Below are positions 15,589-22,438 of a DNA stretch of 43,960 nucleotides, one piece after another. Each line of letters opens with the position of its first letter. Position 1 is the stretch's first letter. Below the pieces are notes generated by a model that had not been told where the DNA came from, made no database searches, and saw only the letters and a list, made by a program, of their open reading frames with translations. This stretch comes from Promethearchaeota archaeon (GTDB lineage: Archaea > Asgardarchaeota > Lokiarchaeia > Sigynarchaeales > SOKP01). A program made the position numbers and the translations under genes. The DNA is taken from NCBI GenBank assembly GCA_019058515.1, contig JAHPYY010000096.1, positions 1-43,960 on the forward strand, in the 5' to 3' direction.

Positions 15589-16671
15589 TTAAAAAAATAC
15601 AATTATGATTAGCAATAAGACATTGTAGAGGGCGTTCCCTATCATCGTGTTCATAATATTACCGTTGACTTCGTATAAAATTCCTAGTATAAATGAAAAT
15701 ACGAAATTGAACAGCAACAAATACAATCCTATCGGAAACGATAATATTAAATACAACAAGGTATACACCAAAGATGTTAGTAGTATAGAGGTAAATCTGC
15801 CGTTTAGTGTCGTTCCGTACTTTGATTTTAACGCATTTTGAAGGACTCCTCTAAAAAGAATTTCAACAGATATAGAACCTAAAACGATTAGAGCGCTAAA
15901 TACCATTAAAGACAAAAAATCTGCATTTTGTAAAAGTTGAGTTTCTTGCGCTTCGTACACTTGAATATCAACTAACTTTATACCAATTTGGTACAGAAAG
16001 TTCTCAAAACTACTCGAAACTATAGTAAAGAGAAGTATCGATATAGCCCCAACAATTCCTAAAGCAATTGCTATTATAAGTTTCTTTTTACTATAGGAGT
16101 ACCCAATTTTTTCAAATTTGTGATTATTTGAGCGAATGTAATACAATGGATAAATACCGTAAAAAAGTGTTGGGATTTGAGATATAATAATCGAAATCAT
16201 AGTTGTTTCTGGAGCAAGAACAGAAAGCAGGATAAAAATACCGATTTGGGCTATAATGTAAAACAATATACAATTCCCAAAAACGTTAAACGCTTCACGC
16301 AATTTCCAGGTGTCTTTTTTTAAGACATATTTATCAGCAGGTTGAAATTTCTTATCCATGAATATTAATCCTTGTCTTCCTAGTGATGGTTGAGTCACAG
16401 ATTCAGGTAATTTTTCTAATACTGTGTTACAAATAGGACACTGCTCTAATATGTTAGAAGTGATTATAGAACCACAGCCTGAACATTTACGAGATATTTC
16501 CTTAGCCTTTGGTTTAGCGGAATGAATTTCTTTTGTTTTTTCAATTGTCTTGGGTGTTAACTTCAAAACTAATTTTCCACATTCTGGACAATACATTTGG
16601 TTTTTCTTAACAGCAGCACCGCAATGAACGCAATAGTTAACAGATTCGTCAGATTGATTCTCTTTAGACAT
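15589..16671 (-). CDS. zinc-ribbon CPBP-family membrane protein, probably inactive
   Basis: This 360-residue protein starts with two zinc ribbons (C14-C17/C28-C31 and C63-C66/C78-C81). A linker and about eight membrane helices follow, resembling the CPBP/CAAX-protease (Abi) family. Family motif 1 is EExxxR; here it reads VEILFR (E270, R274), with the first Glu replaced by Val. The later His-containing motifs are not seen: TLLYL takes the FxxxH place and GNALYN the HxxxN/D place. Protease activity is therefore doubtful and a scaffold or binding role is possible. Zinc-ribbon plus membrane proteins are common in Asgards, and two others lie at the right end of the window. Confidence 0.75.
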   Translation of the reverse strand: MSKENQSDESVNYCVHCGAAVKKNQMYCPECGKLVLKLTPKTIEKTKEIHSAKPKAKEISRKCSGCGSIITSNILEQCPICNTVLEKLPESVTQPSLGRQGLIFMDKKFQPADKYVLKKDTWKLREAFNVFGNCILFYIIAQIGIFILLSVLAPETTMISIIISQIPTLFYGIYPLYYIRSNNHKFEKIGYSYSKKKLIIAIALGIVGAISILLFTIVSSSFENFLYQIGIKLVDIQVYEAQETQLLQNADFLSLMVFSALIVLGSISVEILFRGVLQNALKSKYGTTLNGRFTSILLTSLVYTLLYLILSFPIGLYLLLFNFVFSFILGILYEVNGNIMNTMIGNALYNVLLLIIIVFF

Positions 16672-16787
16672 TATTTTGATACTAAATCAATTAATCTTTA
16701 CATTATCTTAAAATTTCTATAAATATTAAATTTATTTATTAAGAATTTTAAATTAACCAACAAATTCTCGACATACCATCAACTTTT

Positions 16788-17948
16788 ATGAACAGAAAAG
16801 AGAGAGTAAAACGAGCGTTTCACTTTAATAGACCAGACCGAGTCCCTATCCTCGGATTAACCGCATACTCTGACTTTTTCCCTATAGAACCTGCACCTCC
16901 AAAATCTTGGCAACCTACAGATTATCCTCCTCATGTAAATGGAGGGGTAACCGCAATATCAGCGAAGTCTTATCGGAACCATGTTTATGATTGGGATAAA
17001 GATATACATGATAAATTGGGATACACTGAATCATGGTGGGAAGAATCCTACACTAGCATTGACGAATATGGAGTCCTTTGGAGATCGTCTGGAATTTTGA
17101 GCGAAGATAAAACTATGGGGCATCCTTATAAGGGTTCATTTGAGAACGATGAAATATGGGATAATATCGAAAATTACCAGTTTCCTGATGGAAATAATCC
17201 TGAACGGTTTCAAAGAATTAAGACTGGTTGGTGGAAATCCTTAGCGGAAGACAGGTACCTACTAGGAATATTGGGTTCAAGCGCTTTCTTTAATAAAGCG
17301 TCGCAAATGAGAGGCTTCAACACATTTATTATTGACTTAGCGAGGAATCGGTATCCAAGTAGAATCAACTTTCTTTTAAACTCAATATTGGAGTTTAATT
17401 CCAATGTCGCCCGCAACCTAAAAGAAAACTGTCCGGAATTAGATTCGATCATGATGGCAGACGATATGGGGACACAAAACTCCCCATTTCTTTCCATTAA
17501 CATATTTAGGAAATATATCAAGGAAAAGTATAAAAAATTAGTAAATCTCACCCATGATTTAGGGATGGATTTTATTTTACACTCGTGTGGAAATGTATTA
17601 CCTCTCATCCCTGAATTTATTGATATTGGAATAGATGCCTTACAATTTGATTCTCCTCACATGAGTGGCGTAGAAGGCTTCAAGCATTTTGCATATGAAC
17701 GAAAGATGGCTTTTTGGTTAAGCTCAAACATTAAGTCCACATTTGTACACGGTACATCCCAAGAAGTAGAAGAGGAGATTAAATACTACATAAAAGAGGT
17801 CGGAAATAACGAAGGTGGATTAGGAGTATGTGAATATGTCGATTTTAACGCTATAAATGCTCCAAAAAGATATGTTAGAGCTCAAAGGAAAGCAGTGCTT
17901 AAATGGGGAAATTATAACGAAAACGGAGTAATCGACTGGTTAACCTAA
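16788..17948 (+). CDS. uroporphyrinogen decarboxylase-like (URO-D superfamily) protein
   Basis: This 386-residue TIM-barrel protein of the URO-D superfamily starts with the family block NRKERVKRAFHFNRPDRVPI. It also has MMADDMGTQ at about 222-230, HSCGNVLPLI at 265-274 and ALQFDSPHMSG near 284-293. The His-x-Cys-Gly block resembles the metal/corrinoid methyltransferase branch (MtaA/CmuA-like) rather than heme synthesis. The other zinc ligand position could not be placed with confidence. A role in methyl transfer is possible, but no corrinoid protein or other methyltransferase gene is next to it. It is convergent with the GH57 gene (18 bp apart). Confidence 0.82.
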   Translation: MNRKERVKRAFHFNRPDRVPILGLTAYSDFFPIEPAPPKSWQPTDYPPHVNGGVTAISAKSYRNHVYDWDKDIHDKLGYTESWWEESYTSIDEYGVLWRSSGILSEDKTMGHPYKGSFENDEIWDNIENYQFPDGNNPERFQRIKTGWWKSLAEDRYLLGILGSSAFFNKASQMRGFNTFIIDLARNRYPSRINFLLNSILEFNSNVARNLKENCPELDSIMMADDMGTQNSPFLSINIFRKYIKEKYKKLVNLTHDLGMDFILHSCGNVLPLIPEFIDIGIDALQFDSPHMSGVEGFKHFAYERKMAFWLSSNIKSTFVHGTSQEVEEEIKYYIKEVGNNEGGLGVCEYVDFNAINAPKRYVRAQRKAVLKWGNYNENGVIDWLT

Positions 17949-17966
17949 CCTATGGAGGGTCAAAAA

Positions 17967-19223
17967 CTATTTTTTCATACTTTTTTTAGTGGTGGAATAC
18001 AACTCCATTAATAGTAATCCGTGATAATAGGATATCGAGTCAAAATACCCGTCTCCATTCTCTTCTCCGGCATAAACTAGTGCCATCTGCGCATTTAATG
18101 CTGCCCTCATCAATAACTCGAGGCCTTTGTAAATTAGATTAGGACTCCACAAATTTGACAACGGATTTGCCCACCAAGTCGTATCGGAACAGATCGCTTG
18201 GTCGTAAAACCACCTAGCGGTTTTGTAATGATTTTCTATGCTCCAATTTTCCGTTAAGTCTAAGTTATCAGCGAGATTCATTAAATTATTTAGACTTTTC
18301 ATAATTTTCCAGTAGTATTTGTGAACTTCGTTTCGAGGGTGATACCAGAGAGGATAAGGAACATTGTCTTTTAAATCCTTATAATTTGTGCTCCAGCTAG
18401 AGCTTTTTGGAATCATTGGCTTATCTCCTACTGGAAAAAGAGTATCTAACTCTGAGATAAACTTAATTTCGAGATCCTCGTCTTTTTCGATTAGCTCGAT
18501 GGTTTTTGCTAGAAAGATCTTTTCAAACTTTTTAATGTGGTGTCCAAAAGTTTCACCATCCATTGCAGTTATGAGATAGGTATCGTTGTTGTTATTTTCT
18601 TTAGTAGATCTATGAAGTGTTTTAAGATCTTTTACAAAACTTTTAGCAGTTATGTTTTTAAAGGAGATCTTATTGCTAAGTATATCATCCCTAAAGTACA
18701 TTTGTAAATCGTTGGGTGAACGATAGATTCTATCGTAAGGCCAGTTATTCTCGTCATTTTCCCAAGGAAGAGCTATACCACTCACTAATACCCATTTATA
18801 GTTAAGTTCTTTTATAATCTTTAAAATTTGTGAAGATATTGCCAATTCAGGAGGAAAAAATCCCCCTCGTTGCCAATTATTCCCAAAAGTTCTTCGATTT
18901 ATTTCCTCGTTCATCTGAATTTGATGTTTTACTTCCTTTTTAGGAAATAACGGAAGAATTGGGTGAAATTTAGCGGTACCAAGAATTTCAATCTTGTTAG
19001 CAGCAACCAAATTTTTTAGGAGATCAAGCGAATCAGTTAATCCAAACTTTTCTAGAAACTCAATTAAAATTCCATTAATATTTAAACAAAATTTTGCAGA
19101 ATCGTAACCTTCAATTATCCGAAATAGCGGATTGTAGCATTCTTCGTTAATTTTTTTTAAAATTTCCAGTTCTTGAAAAGGAGGTTGGTATATATGCAAT
19201 AAAGGGGCCCAATATGTCGTCAT
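17967..19223 (-). CDS. glycoside hydrolase family 57 protein
   Basis: This 418-residue protein of the GH57/DUF1957-like alpha-glucan family has the N-terminal signature with H10 and Q13-P14 (HIYQPP). The nucleophile region FFPPELAIS has E126, and the acid region AMDGETFGHH has D222 and a conserved GH pair. GH57 enzymes include alpha-amylase, 4-alpha-glucanotransferase, amylopullulanase and branching enzyme. The exact activity is not clear from this sequence. No signal peptide is seen, so it is cytosolic and would act on stored glucan, matching glycogen synthase 11 kb away. It is shorter than most characterised members. Confidence 0.88.
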   Translation of the reverse strand: MTTYWAPLLHIYQPPFQELEILKKINEECYNPLFRIIEGYDSAKFCLNINGILIEFLEKFGLTDSLDLLKNLVAANKIEILGTAKFHPILPLFPKKEVKHQIQMNEEINRRTFGNNWQRGGFFPPELAISSQILKIIKELNYKWVLVSGIALPWENDENNWPYDRIYRSPNDLQMYFRDDILSNKISFKNITAKSFVKDLKTLHRSTKENNNNDTYLITAMDGETFGHHIKKFEKIFLAKTIELIEKDEDLEIKFISELDTLFPVGDKPMIPKSSSWSTNYKDLKDNVPYPLWYHPRNEVHKYYWKIMKSLNNLMNLADNLDLTENWSIENHYKTARWFYDQAICSDTTWWANPLSNLWSPNLIYKGLELLMRAALNAQMALVYAGEENGDGYFDSISYYHGLLLMELYSTTKKSMKK

Positions 19224-19369
19224 AATAAAAAAATCTTGTAAAGTAGTATGAAATTTATATCTATGATAAGTAATAAATTAAAGAATGGCTATTAAAATTA
19301 GTTCTTCTCAAATATTTGCATAATCGTGGAGTAATAAAAGGACCTCAATTAAGAGAATTAAGAATATTA

Positions 19370-20470
19370 TCATTTTTCAATGATTGATTCTTTAATTTTA
19401 GTGCCAAAGTGAGTAGCTCCAGGTCCAATAAATGCGAGAACTCGATCTCCAACTCGTATATCGACTACTGAAATTGGTTCTCCACTTTCTTTAACTAATC
19501 GAATAGTTTCTGCGTTTTGACATATAGTACTAAAAGAAATGTCGCTGCGTTTATCTGAGATCTTTAGTTGGAATCGCAACATAGGTCTGGTCTCAATTTT
19601 AATTCTCCCAATCGAAACCGTTCTTGTATAACCTTGGGAATTCACTACATACACCATGTCCCCTCCTTTTAGTTCGCTTAAATAATTCGTTCTATAGCTT
19701 TGATTCTTTTGGTCAGGTACAACAACATAAGCAGAAACATCTCCTGCGTTAACTCTAAAGGGTCTTGAAGCAACAAATTGAGTATCGAACACTTCTGCGT
19801 GTACGAGGAGAAATCCCTTGGAAGTGCTTCCCACGAGCATTCCTTCTCCAGCTCTCATAAGCGAAGTTGTGTCTATGCAAACTCTGTCGCTTTCAGGTAT
19901 GCTTTGAATAGAAATTACCTGCGCGGGTACCAGACTCACTTTAAAAGGCGTAAATAGGAGTTTTTTAAGTTGTTGTAATTCATCGGGATTTGACAATTTG
20001 ATTAAAACTCCGTCGACTCCCACCTCAAGCGTGTTCATCATCAATTCAGCTTCCTCTATAGATTCGACTCTAGCGATTAAATCTACATCATAGCTTTGCA
20101 ATTGAGCTATTAGGTTTTCAAACGGAATTACTTTCCAATCCTTTGCTGCAACAATTATAAAATCGAATTTACTCGCTTTTGCAGCGTTAACAATTACATC
20201 TTCGTCGCTTTTTGATGTTAACTCTTTGGACAAGGCGAAAAATAATCCATCCCTGATATGGTCAGGAATCTGATTAGGGTTTGATACTATTCTACATCCT
20301 TTGTTCAATTCAACACTTCTGCTGAACAAGGATACCCGTTCGATTTCCTTTAATTCTGAATAAGTCTCGCTAGATACGAGGAAATTCAATAAATCTAAAT
20401 TAAAGGCTGCTTGTACCAATTCTTTAAAGTTTTCAGGTTTTTTCTCAAGATCTAAAATTATTCTTTTCAT
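19370..20470 (-). CDS. aroB': 3-dehydroquinate synthase type II (AroB')
   Basis: This 366-residue protein is archaeal dehydroquinate synthase II, which makes 3-dehydroquinate from 2-amino-3,7-dideoxy-D-threo-hept-6-ulosonate in the shikimate route. The family signature blocks are clear: VGVDGVLIKLSNPDEL, CIDTTSLMRAGEGMLVGSTSKGFLLVHAE (in short parts), and the SRPFRVNAGDVSAYV block. AroA' and the other pathway genes are not in the window. It stands alone between GH57 and the divergent ESCRT-III gene, with a 151-bp shared upstream region. Confidence 0.94.
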   Translation of the reverse strand: MKRIILDLEKKPENFKELVQAAFNLDLLNFLVSSETYSELKEIERVSLFSRSVELNKGCRIVSNPNQIPDHIRDGLFFALSKELTSKSDEDVIVNAAKASKFDFIIVAAKDWKVIPFENLIAQLQSYDVDLIARVESIEEAELMMNTLEVGVDGVLIKLSNPDELQQLKKLLFTPFKVSLVPAQVISIQSIPESDRVCIDTTSLMRAGEGMLVGSTSKGFLLVHAEVFDTQFVASRPFRVNAGDVSAYVVVPDQKNQSYRTNYLSELKGGDMVYVVNSQGYTRTVSIGRIKIETRPMLRFQLKISDKRSDISFSTICQNAETIRLVKESGEPISVVDIRVGDRVLAFIGPGATHFGTKIKESIIEK

Positions 20471-20524
20471 TGTCGCATATATTGGACTATAAAAAATTGA
20501 ATTATGAAATATAACTTACAATAA

Positions 20525-20585
20525 TTAGTAAATTTATAAGTTTGTAAATTTTTTTAAGTTTGTAAATTATATTATTTATAAGTAG
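20525..20585 (+). promoter_or_regulatory. ESCRT-III gene promoter with tandem AT-rich repeats
   Basis: taagtttgtaaatt occurs exactly twice (20537-20550 and 20555-20568). A partial third copy, gtaaatt, lies at 20528-20534, spaced 16-18 bp. They are followed by a TATA-like ttatttataa at 20573-20582. Tandem sites before a TATA box suggest a regulator that binds cooperatively, but AT-rich sequence of this kind can also arise by slippage. Confidence 0.4.
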
Positions 20586-20621
20586 AAAATATAAACACTA
20601 AAGAAAAGAGACGAGGTAAAT

Positions 20622-21269
20622 ATGGGATTAAAGAAAAAGCTCTTTCCTAGACGTGGCAAAGAGAAGGATTTGCTTATAACCAAAAGTAAACTTCACATCC
20701 GTAAACTCGACTTAATAAACCAAAATTACCAAAAACGAGCAGAAATTAGCCGTAAGAACGCTAAAATTGCCATTGCGCGAGGAGAGAAAGAACGAGCGAA
20801 AAACTACCTCATTCAATATAAAAATTACCAAGCAAAAGTAGATCGTGGTAATAATATCCGCTCAAAAATCGCCCGACAGATCGAAGCAATTGAAGAAGGT
20901 CAATTCATTTCCCAAACTGGCGATATCATGGGAGGTATAAGGGATGAGCTCTCAGGGATTGCTCAGAAGGCGTCTCCAGAACGAATCGCAGAAATTGCCG
21001 AGGACTCCGAACTTTATGTATCTGAAATAGAAGAATCAGCCGAGATATTAGCGGGTGACCCTGAAGTTGACTTCTCCATCGATGTGACGAACGAATTAAA
21101 CCAGCTTGAAACTGAAATCCTCTTAGAACAAGGAGGATCTATGCCCGAAGTTCCTGAAGCCGATTTACAGTATATTCCTGAGACGGATATTCTTGAAAAA
21201 GCGGAACCCCAATCTAAAGAAAAACTTCAAGAAGAAATTGAGAAGTTAAGGAAAGAGTTAGAAGGATAA
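20622..21269 (+). CDS. Snf7-type ESCRT-III protein
   Basis: This 215-residue protein has the plan of an Asgard ESCRT-III subunit, which polymerises on membranes for remodelling and scission with Vps4. A basic N-terminus (MGLKKKLFPRRGKEKD) leads into long basic helices 1-2 (about 18-95, with the conserved ARGEKERAKNYLIQYK hairpin pattern). Shorter acidic helices follow (about 98-145). The tail is acidic. It holds MPEVPEADL (174-182), strikingly like the MIM2 motif of human CHMP6 (ELPEVPSEPL). A last helix EEIEKLRKELEG has MIM1-like Leu spacing. It looks closer to the Vps20/32 (CHMP4-6-7) branch. Vps4 and ESCRT-I/II genes are not in the window. Its codons use more C-ending triplets than neighbours, hinting at high expression. 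Confidence 0.85.
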   Translation: MGLKKKLFPRRGKEKDLLITKSKLHIRKLDLINQNYQKRAEISRKNAKIAIARGEKERAKNYLIQYKNYQAKVDRGNNIRSKIARQIEAIEEGQFISQTGDIMGGIRDELSGIAQKASPERIAEIAEDSELYVSEIEESAEILAGDPEVDFSIDVTNELNQLETEILLEQGGSMPEVPEADLQYIPETDILEKAEPQSKEKLQEEIEKLRKELEG

Positions 21270-21270
21270 G

Positions 21271-21277
21271 TTTTTTT
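21271..21277 (+). terminator. T-run terminator after the ESCRT-III gene
   Basis: A run of seven T starts one base after the TAA of the ESCRT-III gene, with more T-rich sequence before the convergent metE gene. Archaeal terminators are mostly simple T-runs, so this is plausible. Confidence 0.4.
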
Positions 21278-21340
21278 ACTACTCCTATTTTGGCAATTTA
21301 ATTAACACACTTCTAGATTACAGTATAATCCTTTTACAAT

Positions 21341-22363
21341 TTATCTTATTTCATCAAGCGCTGAAACCATGCGTTCTAACTTTGTCATAGCAATTTTGTA
21401 ACCAAATTCCTGACCAAATGTTCCGAGTAATGGTCCAAAACCACAATCAGGTTTAATTACCACATTTTCTTTTCCATATTGAGCTATTACTTTTTTGTAA
21501 TAGTCCTTTAGAAACGAAATTTCCTCAACATAATTCTCAATTCCTCCGTCCTTAACGGGAGCAGGTTTAGTCTCGATTGACCCAACAGCTAAATATTTAT
21601 CCGTACCCTCGAAATGTTCCCTCTGGAACGTGTTGAAATTCTTTTCATTGGTTCGAAATTCGTGGTCCATGATTTTAACATTAGTTTGAAGCAGTATATC
21701 TCTCAATTTGGGACTAATTCTTCCGCACACATGTATTGAGGAAATTCCCTGAATTCCCGAAATCGCTGTGTTTAAGGTTTTTATATAGAATTCTTCAGGA
21801 TAAAAAAAGGATTTTCGACCAACAAGTAATCCTAACATAGGCTCGTCCATAGATATTATATCGATACCCATGTTGTTGTAGGCTTTTCCAATGGCCTTCA
21901 TGATCTCCGCTAACTTCTCTATAAGAAAATCTAATCGAATGGCACGCGGTTCGTTGAAAAATTGGGGATTAATTCCCTTTCCTAGTTCAGCTTTTAGTTG
22001 AATTTCACAAGCGAGAGTAAACGGCCCAGTTAAACAAGCTTTCGTTCCTTTAGCGGTGGTATTAACCTCGGGATTTTTTTTTAGAAAATCGACTATAAAT
22101 TCTCCGTATTCTAGCGCCAATGGCTGGTCAGGGACTTTAAAATCATTGTACAGATAAAAGTTATCGTCTACTTTTTCAAATCCTTCAACGATATTGGTAA
22201 GAGGATCTAAAAATTGAGCGTTCATATCGCCGTATAATTGAGGATAACAAGGATATGAAATGCCCATGTTAAATTGGTCTTTAAACGCCCTTTCCATATT
22301 TTCCGAGTTATTTTCCAAAGGAAAACTTCCTACAACAGTAGTAAATAATCCTTCTTTAGTCAT
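21341..22363 (-). CDS. metE: core-type (short) methionine synthase MetE
   Basis: This protein of about 340 residues resembles the C-terminal, catalytic half of cobalamin-independent methionine synthase. Archaea use this core form, with a corrinoid or methanopterin methyl donor. Zinc-site blocks are HVCGR (His-x-Cys), the SMDEPML Glu region, and the late PDCGFGPL Cys. The start is taken at ATG 22363 rather than 13 codons upstream. A clear TATA box tatataaag (22385-22393) lies about 26 bp before it, so the mRNA would be leaderless, and the protein then begins MTKEGLFTTVVGSFP as in the family. It is convergent with the ESCRT-III gene. Confidence 0.85.
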   Translation of the reverse strand: MTKEGLFTTVVGSFPLENNSENMERAFKDQFNMGISYPCYPQLYGDMNAQFLDPLTNIVEGFEKVDDNFYLYNDFKVPDQPLALEYGEFIVDFLKKNPEVNTTAKGTKACLTGPFTLACEIQLKAELGKGINPQFFNEPRAIRLDFLIEKLAEIMKAIGKAYNNMGIDIISMDEPMLGLLVGRKSFFYPEEFYIKTLNTAISGIQGISSIHVCGRISPKLRDILLQTNVKIMDHEFRTNEKNFNTFQREHFEGTDKYLAVGSIETKPAPVKDGGIENYVEEISFLKDYYKKVIAQYGKENVVIKPDCGFGPLLGTFGQEFGYKIAMTKLERMVSALDEIR

Positions 22364-22384
22364 AAGAAAAAAAAGGATTTTACC

Positions 22385-22393
22385 TATATAAAG
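22385..22393 (-). promoter_or_regulatory. TATA box for leaderless metE
   Basis: Read on the minus strand, ctttatata centres about 26 bp before the ATG at 22363. That is the standard archaeal TATA-to-start distance, so transcription should begin at or next to the start codon. This also argues against the longer N-terminus, whose ATG would lie upstream of the TATA box. Confidence 0.6.
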
Positions 22394-22438
22394 TTTAAAC
22401 AATATAAGGAGGATATTTGGTCGTATATCTTGAATGTT

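Noticed and set aside
20622..21269. Reading the coiled-coil protein as a PspA/Vipp1 homolog
   Set aside because: It is also in the ESCRT-III superfamily, but the short acidic tail with Pro-rich MIM2-like and MIM1-like motifs and the Asgard context fit Snf7-type ESCRT-III better.
22364..22402. Longer MetE start with 13 extra hydrophobic residues
   Set aside because: A TATA box lies within this stretch at the right distance from the second ATG, so the longer start would lie upstream of the transcript.
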